From Syngnathus acus (lineage: Eukaryota > Chordata > Actinopteri > Syngnathiformes > Syngnathidae): a stretch of 64,000 nt of DNA. Both the position numbers and the translations under genes were made by a program. The notes below the pieces were generated by a model. It was given only the letters and a program-made list of their open reading frames with translations. It searched no databases and had not been told where the DNA came from. How positions within the stretch are numbered: the first letter of the stretch is position 1; each line of letters starts with the position of its first letter. The DNA is taken from assembly GCF_901709675.1 (NCBI RefSeq), contig NC_051099.1:246001-310000 (forward strand), in the 5' to 3' direction. Of this stretch, positions 19,289 to 31,948 are shown piece by piece.

Positions 19289-19331
19289 CGGCCCGGCCCG
19301 GCTCGGCCCGGCCCGGCCCGGCCCGGCCCGG
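19289..19331. repeat. (GGCCC)n pentanucleotide array
   Basis: About eight units with one GGCTC variant. Confidence 0.9.
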
Positions 19332-20196
19332 AGGATTTTCTTTGCCCCTCTGAAAAAAAACAACCCATCAATCCACCTTTCTCCCTTTAGTTTTTTCAAA
19401 AAGCAACCTCAGAGAGCGCCCAAAAAAAAGTTCAACAAAAGCAGCCAAGATCAAACTCTCCAATTATTGTTAGGAAGAAGAAAAAATAGGGAGCTTGTAG
19501 CTAGCCTATTATTTGAACTGGCGAAGCTTGTGGCAATACTTTCTCGCCAACGCTAAAAGACACCAAGAGTTGTCCTGTCACATTTATCCTAAACGTACGC
19601 TAACGCTAGCATTTCGCTTACTGCATATAACGGCTTCAAAAAGAAAATATGTCCCCCGAGTTGTCAAGTTTATCGAATGTTTGTCGCTGGTCTAAAACAC
19701 GAGGGCGTGGCTTGAACAGCGCTAACTTCGGAGCTACTTTCTATATTCAAAGCGGGCTCCTCATTAGCGTCGCGTCTCTCCGCGCAGCTTAATGAGCTTG
19801 TTTTGATAACCAAACGACGAGCAAACTTCCAACTTCCACTTTTGCTTCCGACATGAATCGAGCGAGGGGAAAAAGTTGAGAGCGAGTCCGCTTCTTCACT
19901 CGCGGCGGCTAATGAGCTTGATTCAAAGTGCGAGAGACGGCGTGGATGTTGGGGGAATTGGACTTTTTTCAAACGCCGTTCAGTTTCTTCTTTCTGAGAT
20001 AGAAAAGTGAGAAATCAATGAGACACACCGCAGAAGAAGTCAAAAAAGGCAACATAATATTAATAAGCTAAAAAGTCCAATCAACTCACCAACTTCCCTT
20101 CACGAATGACCTTTTTTCACCACCTAATTCCATATTTGTCATCTCAAGCACAGCACTTGGTGGATTTTTAAGATGGGAACTCTTGAGTGCTGTCCT

Positions 20197-20236
20197 GCGG
20201 CGGCGGCGGCGGCGGCGGCTGCTGCTGCTGCTGCTG
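20197..20236. repeat. (CGG)n followed by (CTG)n
   Basis: Eight or so CGG units switch directly to five or six CTG units. Confidence 0.9.
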
Positions 20237-20677
20237 GAAAATCTTCCCGCCGTGCATGCGGTGAGCTCAAAAGCTGCAGAGCTCCGAGTTTGCGAGCGGT
20301 CGAGGGACGGCCCATTGTTTTGCGCCGCCGACAAACGAGGAATGGCGGGATTGTCGGGGAGGGAGGGGGAAATGCAATTAAGATGGGAGAGTGGATTAGG
20401 GCCGCCGCCATCGATACGGCCGATAAGAGACTGGCATGAGGTGGCGTTTTGGAAAAGAAATGACAAGGGCCGATGATTAAGTGTCACGCTCAGCGCTTTG
20501 ATGAGGAGACGCCATAGGAAACTCACGTTGAGATGGGAGAAGAAAAAGCGAAAGAACTCGCTTTTTCCAAACATCAAGCGGACCAGGTGCGACGGCTGCA
20601 ATTAGGAGCCGACTTGTTGGGCGTCGAAAAGAAACGCTGACAAAGCGCCACGAGCTTTTGTGGCCCTGGGTGACGGC

Positions 20678-20679
20678 GC

Positions 20680-20739
<60 letters not shown>

Positions 20740-20740
20740 G
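20678..20740. repeat. (GCAC)n tetranucleotide array
   Basis: About 15 CGCA units. Confidence 0.95.
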
Positions 20741-21025
20741 GCCCGTTGAACTTTCCCAAGCGTGTTTGTGTAGCTCACACTTGCGCCTGCGGTGCCCATG
20801 TATACTTGATGCTTTGTTGGCGCTGGCGGCATGTCGGGCGGGCTCTGGCAGCCGTCAAACATTTCCATATCAAGGGACCTTGCCCCTTCTACTTGCAGCA
20901 GGTACAGTGGCGCTTTCTCCGTCTGTCTCCTTCCCTTCCCACTAACACACGCAACAAACGTTTTGCTCTAATCCTGCTCGTTCTAATCCTGTTAAAAGCC
21001 TCTTTTGTTTTTGCCCTCTTTTTTT

Positions 21026-21029
<4 letters not shown>

Positions 21030-21071
<42 letters not shown>

Positions 21072-21073
21072 TT
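21030..21073. repeat. (CT)n dinucleotide array
   Basis: About 21 CT units with one GT interruption. Confidence 0.95.
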
Positions 21074-22104
21074 CAACACGAGAAGAGGCAGAGCGAACAA
21101 AGGATAGGTGGGACTTGATAAACAAAAGCTCAAATGAGGCAAAGGATCTTGCTGTTTATGATCTGCTTTCAGTATTCTTGAAAATCTTTTTAACGGGCTC
21201 ACAAACACGTCAACCTAGCAAAAGGTCTTTTCTAAGGTATTCCGCAAGGCCCGTCGTCCGTGGATTCAATGAAAGTGCTGCATTGGCTTAATGCTAACAC
21301 AAAGGGGCATAGCTGGGCTACTGGAAATGAGCATATACCTTCTGGTCATTAGAAAAACGAAACAAAAAGGGAGTCCTAAAGTTGCGGCGCTCTGCTGCTC
21401 TTTCAAAGTCATCAGACCCAAATGTTGCTTTTCCCTCCTGCTTCATATCATACGACGCTTCCAGCTATGCGGCAGCACTCCAACGTTCAGAAAGAGATGA
21501 GGGTGGGAAATAATTCAATTGCGGCTGCACTTCCTGTCGCCATTATTTGCCAAGCGTCTCCTTTCTTCATTCCACCGAGTTGCTACCGCGGCGGGCATGG
21601 CTGCCCCGCTCGCGGTTGGCACGATCTGATGGTTTGGGTGGAGGACGGCGCTCGCCGCAGGGGAAAAACGCAAGCGCGGGAAGCAGCTTTTCCTACATGC
21701 TGGCTGGCCCGGCTTGTCTTTTTTCTCTGCATTTTTCTCCCTATCTGGCGTCATTGGAACAAACACCTGTGATCTCCGAGAGAGAGAGAGAGAGAGACGG
21801 ACGGCGATGCCGTGATCTGCCCTCAGCTCTGTCAGATCTTTCGATCTCCTCCACTTTGGCATCATCTTTCGAGCTTGAAGATGATCACAAGCACAACCTA
21901 AACTCAAATCTTAGTTTCACATGATGTGTTAGCATTAAGCTAATGGATGGTGAATTTGTGTTTTTCTATCTCATGAGATTGATTTTCACATTTGTCAGAT
22001 TCTGTCTTTTATGTAATTCCCTTCTCTTTGACAGTCAACCAGAATAAGCATTGATCTTTCAACTTGTCATTCTACCATGACAACGATCGAAACAGCGGCT
22101 TGGC

Positions 22105-22114
22105 AATGGCCTGC

Positions 22115-22209
<95 letters not shown>

Positions 22210-22211
22210 CT

Positions 22212-22253
<42 letters not shown>
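22105..22253. repeat. (GGCT)n array abutting A40
   Basis: About 25 GGCT units to 22209, then CTGC and a run of 40 A at 22214-22253. The abrupt junction of two simple repeats could mark an old retroposon tail, but no retroposon body was seen. Confidence 0.95.
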
Positions 22254-22257
<4 letters not shown>

Positions 22258-24898
22258 CATCAAGTCGGACAATCAGCAATGTGACATGAGATGGAAAGTT
22301 TTGCAAACGTGTCCAATTTGTCACCTCACGCTCGCGACATATTTAATCAAGCGCGACCGACGGTCCGGTAATCAAAGCGGAGCAAACATTCAAGGAAATC
22401 AGCTGGAGCGACACATGCCGCGTGCCTATTTATATCTCGTCCATACTGTGAATGTTTGTCGATGCAGTTTCCATGGAAACGTAACGCGTGAGCGCTGCGA
22501 GAAAGGCTTACCGAGTGTCCGTAATTGCAATCTGTTTTTGCTGCTCCGGTTGAAGAGAGAAATAAAAATGTGCAAGAAGGACAACAAAAACAGAACTCAA
22601 TGAGAAGACTTGTTGCAATGGCTTGCTGCTTTGACCCAAATTTCACATTTGCAGGATTTCAATGATCAATATTGAGGGTAAACATGTTTAGGTGGGGTGG
22701 GCACTATTTGCACATTTCATACAGTTGACGTCGCTTCATATGAATCCACAAATGCAAGCCACTTTTTGACATTTCATTTCAATTGATCAATGTTATCGGC
22801 TAAGCTACTTTTCCTGGAAGCAAAAAGTCATCCGTAACCTCCCGGCAGCTTTTGGCTCGGGGTAATCATTTCCTGCCGACCATTTTGTGCGAAGGTCAGA
22901 ACAGCTTGACTTCCTGCTGTAACTTGGCCCCCCTCCTCGTCTTGCTATGAATAATAAAATGACATTAATGAAGTGCGAGCGTGTGCGCGTGCTCTGGGTT
23001 CCGTCGCCTTGGCGCGATGGGCGCGCAAATAAATAATGAATGGATAATGTTAGCCGCATCAGCGAGACGAGTTGACCTTAAAGTGTCACGTTAGCATAGT
23101 TGTCGCTGTCCTGATATATATTTTGGTCTAATTCTGAAAAAACAAATCTCACACAAACAACCAAGCCTATTTTTGCCCCGCATTGTGCATGAAGCAAATA
23201 AAAAAGCGTCCCCCTTGAGAAAATGTCAGAGAGCATCTGTGCCAGCGCTTTGGTTTGTTTGCCTTTTGCTAATGAATTTGCCAGAAGGACGCGAGAACCA
23301 GACAACACACCCAGTGTTGATCTTCTGAGGAAAGGCGCCACGTGGCGGATTATTATTCCGAGCATTAGCGGCTTTGAGTCAACGTGGCCGCCGAGTCAAT
23401 AGATGAGGACAGAGCGTGAGAGAGAGGCAACGGAGGCGGGCGGGCAGGATGAATGGCTGGCTGCCGAGGATTATCAGCATTCTGTCACCCTGAGATGCAC
23501 CGACGATGCCATGCCACCATGCGGACGGAGGGAAACAAACGCCCTCGTGTCCATCAAAGAAGGAAAGATGGTGGCTGTCCAGGAGCTGAAGGTAAAACTC
23601 CCAGTGACGGACGGACGGACGGACGGACGGCTAAGTGAGACGAGCACGCTAGGCCTCCACGGAAAGGAGTTGTGGTGAATTCGACATCAAAATTGCCTCC
23701 ACGCTAATCTGCCGGGCTCCAGGGAAAAAGCGCCGTCGCACCTCACGGCGGTCTGCCGCTAAAACGGAGGGAAAAATTCCACTTCACAATAATCACAGGG
23801 GTCCCATCAAGTCCATGACGCCGTTCACACCAAGTGTCTGTCACCGGCGCAGTGGGCAATTTTCTTCTCCCGCAACCTATTTGGCAGCGAGCGAGCGAGC
23901 GAGGGAGAACGTGCGAGGCGGGGCAAATTGGCGGCGAGCAAAAGGGAAATTTCCCAGGAGGGCCGCGGCGACATATTGTCAAAGGCTGCCACATTGGAAC
24001 GTATCCAACCCATTGTCACTTAGCGGAGAGACAATAGCGCGTTGGTTCGGGCGGGCGGACAAATGGAAAAATCGGCGGGGGGCTCCGACACTAACGTGTG
24101 ACATTAGACGGCGAGGGATGAAGCAGAGGTAACTCCGAGCTCAAATGGACGCGCCAATCTGTTGAGTTGCCTTCCTTCAAGTCGCCGTGCTCAACATGCC
24201 CCTAGCGAGCATTGTGCCTTCAGCGAACACATTTTGCCCCACAAAAGTCAGCGCGCGCAACAGGTTGCCTGCCGCAAAGAAAACAAATGTCGGTGAGGCT
24301 GGCGAGCCGCTTCTACCCAGACGGCTGCTGGCAGGAAGCCAGACGGCGCCAGCCATTCATTTGCGTTTAACGAGAGCCGACTCATTCATGCGCGTAAAGA
24401 GCCAAAATGGCAGTCAAAGGCAACGTTAGGACGGCACGCCAATTGGAGACATTAAAAGGCTGAAAGCCATCAAAGCTGGGAAGCAAAGTGGCTTTGCTTT
24501 AATGGAGCAAAATGTTCCTTTACTAATTTGGGCTGGAGAGTTTAAATGGACACGTCAAAGTGTGACGTCCACAAAAACGACAATTTTGCCCCAGAAAAAG
24601 GTGCTACTTTTTTCTAAAAAACAAGAGATGGGAAGAACGGTGATGCTTTTTCAGACCACATATCAAAACAGCAAGTACAGCGGTTGGAAAAAGAAAAAGA
24701 TGTCACTCTTGAATGATTTTCAGGACAGCAAAAGGTTAAATGGCCTCCGTCGGCGCAGCAAATGAGAAAACGGACGCCCGCGGCGGCATCCGATGAGAAA
24801 AGTTTGCCGCTCCCGGCAGCCATTTCCAGGGTCACAATTTGTCATTTAATTAGCGGGCACAATAGCGGCTGTGGACATCGAGCATGGGCTTTGTGCGT

Positions 24899-24953
24899 TG
24901 GCCTGGCCTGGCCTGGCCTGGCCTGGCCTGGCCTGGCCTGGCCTGGCCTGGCC
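24899..24953. repeat. (TGGCC)n pentanucleotide array
   Basis: About eleven near-perfect units. Confidence 0.97.
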
Positions 24954-25095
24954 GCCGTCATCCATCAGGAAAACACGCCAGCCAGCGCTGATTTGGTGCC
25001 CATCCATAATCGTCTTTCTGCAGACAAAATGATCAATCGACGGCTTTCTCACGTTGCTTTTTGTTGCCGTATGGAGGGAGGACAACCAAAGTGAA

Positions 25096-25146
25096 TAGAA
25101 AAAGTCGACACACCCCTGTTTGAATGCCAAACTTTTGTGGTCGAAA
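25096..25146 (+). mobile_element. Possible DNA-transposon end (Tc1-like), degraded
   Basis: AAAAAGTCGACACACCCCTG followed by TTTGAATGCCAAACTTTTGT closely resembles a terminal segment I remember from fish DNA transposons (AAGTCTACACACCCCTGTTC, then AAATGCCAGGTTTTTGTG). No partner end was found, so this is a fragment at best. Confidence 0.35.
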
Positions 25147-26149
25147 AGAATGACATTCATTTCCAAAATTCCAATCATTGCTTTCCAACTGCAAAACTTT
25201 CATCTCTTATCTTAAAATTTGATTTTAAAATGATAACCGAGTCGACAACATGTAACGTGACAAATTTGGTGACCGTAGCTTCGAAGTTTCCGTTCTTTTG
25301 CTTCTCCTTCTTCTTCCTCAAACTTGAAGCACTTATCAATAATTAGATCTTTTATCTGGAGCCTGCCAAAAAAAAAAAAAAAAAAAATCCTCCCAAGCTA
25401 ATCTCTTTTCCATATCGTGTCTTTTAGTTTCTGTGTGTTTTGGCTGATACTGCCAGGCGATTACTTTTAATCAGATGTAGCTGGCAGGCTGGCTCATTTG
25501 CATTCACCTCTGCCACTAAAAGGCGAGGCCTGGTCCTTTACTTTGCCGTGGTTTGATGGGACGCAAATTTATGACACACGCTCTCCGGTCGCAATCCGGC
25601 CTTTTCCGACGAGACTAAGATGGAGGGCCATTCGCGGGACAAACTAAGGTACCAAATTTGTCCGACTGTTTTCTTTGCCATTAAAAATGATCGAAATGGG
25701 GAAGAAAACCTCAGGTTGCACTTTACGAAAACGGATACGGCTGATACACAAATGGGCTCATCCCATGGGCCGATCCCCAGTACATCATTTTGCTCATTTG
25801 AAATTCTTCCCTTATTGAACAATTTAACAGTTGCTTGTTCTTTTACTCTTGCTTCTCCGCTCGCGGATGTTTTAGCTAAGCACATCCATTATAAACGAGA
25901 GCTAATCGTCGCGTATGAAAATAATAAGCCGTGCGTGTCCTTACGAGCGGGAGAAGAGGGCCTCGCCGACGCTAACGGACCTCCCGGCCGGGCCGGCCGC
26001 AAATGGCCGCGCGCCGCTGTCCTCATTAGCATTCGTCTCGGGGCGGCCAGGAGACGTAGAAGCTAATCAAAAGACGAGCGACCGGGCAAATTGCAGTCGA
26101 GGCGAGTCGGGCGAATGAGACGATAACGAGTCCTTTGTCCGCCGAGCCG

Positions 26150-26510
26150 GAAGCATCGGGGACATCTGCCGTGCGCTTGTTGGTCAAAGCCAATGTGGCA
26201 TCGGGGACATTTGGCGTGCGCTTGTTGGTCAAAACCAATGTGGCATAGGGGACAATTGGCGTGCGCTTGTTGGTCAAAACCAATGTGGCATCGGGGACAT
26301 GTGGCGTGCGCTTGTTGGTCAAAACCAATGTGGCATCGGGGACAATTGGCGTGCGCTTGTTGGTCAAAACCAATGTGGCATCGGGGACATGTGGCGTGCG
26401 CTTGTTGGTCAAAACCAATGTGGCAGCGGGGACATGTGGCGTGCGCTTGTTGGTCAAAACCAATGTGGCATCGGGGACATCTGGCGTGCGCTTGTTGGTC
26501 AAGAAACAAT
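26150..26510. repeat. 45-bp minisatellite, about 7.5 units
   Basis: The unit runs from GTGGCATCGGGGACAT through GGCGTGCGCTTGTTGGTC to AAAACCAAT, 45 bp in all, with 90-100% identity between units. The 45-bp period is 15 codons, so several frames stay open on both strands (minus-strand 15-residue period containing TNKRTPHVPDATLVL). There is no start context, splice signal or domain, so it is treated as non-coding. Confidence 0.93.
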
Positions 26511-28529
26511 GTGGATGCCATAGCAGCTGATTCCTCAATTTGGATTTGAAATGACCTCTTTCCATCTTCGAGCCTGAAACACAAGATTGTCACCGATATG
26601 GCAACGTTTTAACATTTAAACGTAACCGAGCTGCAGCGACCGGATCTGCCTGGCAGGGAGGGAGACAAATAAAGAATTTCAGAAAAAGTGCTTTCAGAAT
26701 GGGAAGTGAACTGCCGTCCGTCCGTCCGTCATTTGCGCCCGCCAAAAGGTCAGCCGGCCTTTGCTTTGATGCGGCCGTCATCCCGATTGTATGTTCTTTT
26801 CAATCACTCGGCTCCGAGGGGAAAGAAAGTGCAGTGATGGCGTTTGAGTGAAGGAAGAGGCGTTTTATGTGTCGGGCTCGCTCAAAACAAAAGCATCCGT
26901 TCGGCCGACCCAGATGTGAAAAAAACCCCAAAAAACCACTTTCCACAAATTTGAAAAAAAATGTGTGACCTTGGACGCTTATTCAACGTGCAAATAATTG
27001 TCCTTTTGCGATGTCAAACCCTATCCATCAATTATTGCCATCGTCGGCCTTGACCCGAGCGTGTTGTTATGCTTAGCGTGACATGTTGTCATCCTTAAAT
27101 ATTCAACGGGCATACATACATTATTCAGCACGCTGGCACCTGAGTTCTGCCTTGGTGAGCCGCGTGCTAAACACTCGACCCCGCGCCGCGTGGGATGCGG
27201 TTTAGTCCGGGAGAGGGGACGCTCTCATTAGGCGTTATTAAGGATTCATTGTTTCTCATCATGCCTTTTCCTCCAGCCGCAACCCGACGGGGCTGAACGT
27301 GGAGCTCCATTATCCCTCATTATCATCTCACGCCGGCAGCGTTTATCGTCGCTCATTCAATCCGTCGGCGCCGCTGACAATGGGAATCAAACACAATGGA
27401 GAATGGCTCGGAACCAGGCTGTTTGAGAGCGTGCGCGAGAACGTGCCTTTGGAAAACACGCCTGCCGCCGCCGTAATTGCACAAAAAGAAAACAAAGCAA
27501 TGAACGTTTTCCGCAAACCAAAAAGAAATGACGAGAAGAGCTAACGGACAGTAAACGAGGCAGTTGCTGCTAATCTCGTAGCGTACGGCACCTCAAGGTT
27601 ACTTTGTACATCCCGCTCCATTTTACGATGAAAAAGTCCGATGTTTGTAATCCCAAAGTGGCTGGAGGTTTACTTTACTTACGTACTAACGCGGCATCTG
27701 CGATTGCACTTAGCATTAGCAAAGACAACAAAGCTAAAAGGATGACCAGCGAGTCGTACGCGTACGCAAAGTTGAAATCCAATGAAACAAACACACTTGT
27801 TTGTCCCCCCACCCTGAAGACCGTGGGGAAACATTGGCACGACTTGAGCTGATTTTAAACGGCGCTTTTTGAGCTCGTCGCGTGCGCGGCGCAGCGGCCG
27901 ATGATTAATGCATGATCCCCTTTCATGCACTTCCCTCCCCTCTTTCCTCAATGTGAAGCGCCGCATTAATATGTGAGTATTTATATGTTTATGCTCTCTC
28001 CACGTCTTCGAAATATGCTGGTGGGGAAAAAGAAAAAGATCGATCGGAGATCGGTAACGCTTACTGTGCTAGCAGTACTGTGCTAACATCTGTTTTCAGG
28101 ACAAAGAAAAGCAATTGGCGTTAGTATTGGTCTCAGGACATGCGTTAGTATTGGTCTCAGGACATGAATACCATTTGCTGGTTTTTACGCTAGCGTCAAA
28201 GGCCAATATGAATTGCTAGCTTCGACTCACGACGACATTCCTACAAGGTTCCAGTCGTTTGGAAATGACAAATGAAAATGTGCCACGATGGCGCGACACT
28301 GGCTGCTTCGATCTCGAAATGGTCATTTTGTGACTTTTTCCGGGGCCCGATCATGACTGACAGGCCTGCCAATTTTCGTATTGCCCTCAAATTGACTTCA
28401 GGGGCTGAATTTTCAAAATATTGACTGACTTGAGTTGTGATTTTTTTTTCTTCTTCCGGCATGCCTACCAACTTTGATGTTGCCTAGTCACACTGGCTTC
28501 AATTTGTGACCTGGCAATGGCAAAAATGA

Positions 28530-28830
28530 CCATAAAATGACTGCTTCCAACCAAAATGGCAGACTTTTCCAAAATGAAATTAGCAATAGGCAAACTTCAA
28601 ATGAAAATAGCGGACTTCCTGTGAATTTTCCCCCATGGCTTCTTGAGGCTTTTTTGTGGCTCTATTTATAATACGTGCTTTTACCAAAGGTCACGTTTTT
28701 AGGGGTTCTTTTTTAAAACGCTACCATTGTTGTAATCATCAAAGTTAGAACCAAAATGGCCGACCGACTTGCTGTCTTTACCGGCATGGCTTCTTGAGAC
28801 TTTTTTGTGCTTTTGCTCATGACACACCTC
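28530..28830 (+). repeat. Fish dispersed/tandem repeat with AAAATGG...CATGGCTTCTTGAG units
   Basis: Two units about 151 bp apart share CATGGCTTCTTGAG(G/A)CT followed by TTTTTGTG (28634 and 28785). Each is preceded by (C)CAAAATGGC(A/C)GAC or GCGGACTTCCTGTGAATTT. A related unit occurs at 55130-55305. From memory this is an abundant teleost repeat with AAAATGGCGGACTTCCTGT, then CATGGCTCCAAGAGACTTTT. Confidence 0.5.
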
Positions 28831-31111
28831 ACGATTACATTTGCCGTTACGTTTCCAAATGTGTACTTCATCCATAACCATCAGCTGCAGTCCAAACAGC
28901 AATGACACAGCTCACTGCTAATACCAGCGCACACTTACTGTAGTGCACTTTCTTTATGGCACCTCTCGCACTTGGGAGGGAGGGAGGGAGGGATAGAAAT
29001 CTATGAAGTGAAATGAGGATGGACGAGGAAGGTGAGAGTCACGGCGGCGCTAATCGACCCTGGCGGCAATCTATTGATCGCCATGGCAACACCCGGTGAC
29101 GGGGAGATAAGGAGCCATCGCTCTGCTCTTCAGCCGCCACCTCGCCACTCAGCCGGCCGGCCAGCCAGCAGAGGTGTTCAGGCGCACGCAATAGACGGCC
29201 ACCGGTGGCATCATCCCGACCCACTCAAATCATGCAAAATTCATTTCAGCTAGCACCGATAGGGGGCGGGCTTCCAACACCATTAGCAAAGGTGTGCATG
29301 CTACCGAGGTGAGTGACGCTGCACTGAAATGGATCGGTAAGGTCACGCCGCTGTCAGGAGCCAACTGGGACACGTGTTTTCCAGTCGCTGCCACGTCGAG
29401 CTCTTCTTCCATTAGCCGGATTGCTGTTTGGAGCGAGCGCATCTGCGTTGATGGGATCACGGCAGGTGTAACGGGCGGGCCGACGCCGGGCGGGTAGAGC
29501 ATCTGACACGGATGTAAGAACAAGCGTTCTGCCGAAGCCAGATGAAATGGAGAGCAGATGGCAGGGACTGTAAATGTTGCCCCATCCAGGTCAGCGGTGT
29601 CATCCAATGATACTTCCATGATCATTTTATGAGGAGAAAAACGTGCATGCGTCATTATTAGACTGCAAGTCAATTCGTGTGTGAATGACTGGAAATGGGC
29701 GTAACCTTTTTGGTTTTTTTACATTACAACTTTTCTCACAATTTTCAAAAATGCGATATCGTTGCGACTTTTGCCTCCTGTGAAATTAGGAAGATATTCT
29801 TCCGAGCCGGTCGTCCATCAAGACAACGTCATCAAAAGCACATCCTTGTGAGCCCTTTACAACAAGTAAAGTTATTTATTCGTAATTCACGGCACTGATC
29901 TGTTCCTGATTAGGATGGCTCACGCTCTGCCGCCACCGCCGCCGCCGCGACCTGCCGTCTACCAGGCTGAGTTGTGACAATTCAATCTGTTCCGCGTCTT
30001 CCGGCATGAATTATAGATGAACCCCACTGCCCCCCCCCGAAATGCTGAGAATGAGGTGGGGGATTTACGTTGATCGAGCAGCCCTTCACTTTATAACCCA
30101 TGTGACCGGGCCTGAGGCAGGGAATCGTGATGATAAAAAAAAAGGCGGTTTGCCGGCGAGCGAGTCGCCTGGTGGCCCGCTCGCGATTGACGCCTTAGCG
30201 CGGGAAGCCATTAGCCGCTTTGTGTAATCAACAGTCAATTAATGGTGTAACGAGTTCAACTCAACAAAAAGGCAGATATAGAAGAGAGAATTTGAATCAC
30301 TATTAATGCTAATGGCTAATTCACAACAAAAAGGAAGAAATTCAACCAAAAAATGTATCACCACCGTGCCAACTGTACACACGTCCAAAGGTGTATAATC
30401 TGCCGGAATGCATTGAACAAACGTCTCCAGATGATGTCATAAATGGGAATCGGAAACACAAAAAATGCTTTGATTTGGAAACGTTCTGTTTCGGAAGAGA
30501 CTTGTTTGTAATGTAAAATACTGCCACTTACAGGACTGGAGTCGAACAGTTCCCACGTCATAGATTTCAATTCCACTTGGAGAATAGATGGATTATTGAC
30601 GAAAGAACAAGGAGTTCGAAACTATTCAGCGACGACAAGCTCCATATCGTCATAATACTCACAAAACGTTTTTTATGGTTCAAATTGGAATTGTACATTG
30701 TGTGCCTCGTTGTCCAAACGCTAATGTCCAAAAAGTTCAAAAGTGCACATTTACTTCGCCGCGTCAGAGCACAACAGTCGATACTTCCAGATAGTTTGGA
30801 ACATTTCTCCTCTCAGACCTCCAAAGACTTTCTTTACCCGGGAACATTGTAATCATCTCTCCGCCTTGTTCAGCGCTTCGCCACGCATTTCATGCTCGGG
30901 CGGTGCCCCGGTTAGGACTCCCTGCGCCCCGGTTGAAAAAAATCGAGCTTTTTCGATTCTTCATTTTCACGCCGTTTTTTTCTTTCGGTCTTGCGCGAAT
31001 GTGCTTGCGCTATTCTATGTGCGCGATGTTATCCATTCACCGTTTGCCTCCCGGACCCGGATGTTGTTTTAGCGATCAGCGAACGGCGTGGGTGATGTTC
31101 GATTTTTTTCC

Positions 31112-31157
31112 CTGTGGGCGCGCGCCCCTACTGGAAAAATTCCTGGCTACGCCACTG
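31112..31157 (-). mobile_element. Terminal inverted repeat of a DNA transposon (single end)
   Basis: Ends in CTGGAAAAATTCCTGGCTAC followed by GCCACTG. Its complement begins CAGTGGCGTAGCCAGGAATT, a terminus I recognise from widespread DNA transposons with CAGTGGCGTAGC ends. The opposite end was not found within several hundred bases, so the copy is truncated. It lies about 800 bp upstream of copy B exon 1. Confidence 0.45.
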
Positions 31158-31779
31158 AAACGGGGAAACAAGAAACGGGAGAAAAATGACAGCGGCCGGT
31201 CGGGCAGGCGGGCGGGCGCCAAGCAGAATGAAAACTATCAGAGGAAAGACACGCACAGGGAGAATAGGAATGAAGCAGATCCCAGTTGCTCATTGCCGGA
31301 GACGCAGCTCCAAAGCGCTTGCCATTGATTTGCTGTTCCTTCCATTTCAAACATGACAGTACATTCATCAACGCTGGCTGCTGATACAACCAACTGCGCT
31401 GTCATTCTTGACACTTGCTCTCCCATATTTCTTTGCAATGCGACTTGAATTGATTTGAGTGGGGCTGTTTTATTTCGTCATGAACCATTTATTTTTATAT
31501 CATTGAAAATGATTTGCAAGATATGAGCGATTCTTGCTTGAAGGCTTTATTTCCAAGCTGCATTTGAACGCAACAAATGGCGGATTTTTTTTTTTTCCCC
31601 ACGTAGTTTTAGAATGTTTTATTTTTTTATACCGATGTTTTGACACGTCGCTTATGTATTAACTTGAAAAAATAAAGAAATATTTTCTAAATGTAATATT
31701 ACTATCCCCCCCAAACGCCCTCCTCCTCCTCCAAGGGGTGGGTGGCTTTCCCCGCCCTCTAGCGGCAGACGGTCGGCGC

Positions 31780-31948
31780 CCATTCGGCGTCGCAGCTCCG
31801 GGCTGACGGACTTCTTCCGTCCCGCTGTCAGTCAGATAGGAAGTCCCTCCGGTCGGATACACCGAAACGAGCGTGCACTCCCGGGGGAGGCTCTCCTTGG
31901 TTCCCCAGCGCCGCTTCCTCCTACGCTTCCTTTTCCCCTCCCGAAGAG
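31780..31948 (+). promoter_or_regulatory. Promoter/5' UTR region of galnt10 copy B
   Basis: CpG-containing, GC-rich sequence just upstream of the initiator ATG, without an obvious TATA box. An ETS-type GATAGGAAGT lies at about 31836. The transcription start is not visible from sequence. The ATG context GAAGAGATGA has a purine at -3. Inference from position and composition. Confidence 0.4.

Larger units (their letters stand above)
17372..22104. other. Intergenic DNA with simple repeats
   Basis: Holds T runs at 18217-18233 and 18318-18333, (GGCCC)n at 19289-19331, (CGG)n(CTG)n at 20197-20236, (GCAC)n at 20678-20740 and (CT)n at 21030-21073. No supported gene or RNA. Confidence 0.6.
22254..26149. 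other. Intergenic DNA, mostly unique
   Basis: Contains (GGAC)n at 23607-23630, (TGGCC)n at 24899-24953, a possible Tc1-like remnant at 25096-25146 and a poly-A at 25369-25387. No gene was recognised. Confidence 0.55.
26511..31777. other. Intergenic DNA upstream of galnt10 copy B
   Basis: Mostly unique sequence. Contains a dispersed-repeat block at 28530-28830 and a terminal-repeat-like end at 31112-31157, both listed separately. An unrecognised 147-codon minus-strand open frame lies at 29230-29673. No conserved exon was found. Confidence 0.55.

Noticed and set aside
26150-26510. Regular repeats that might suggest a CRISPR array
   Set aside because: Units are contiguous 45-mers without variable spacers, and the genome is eukaryotic.
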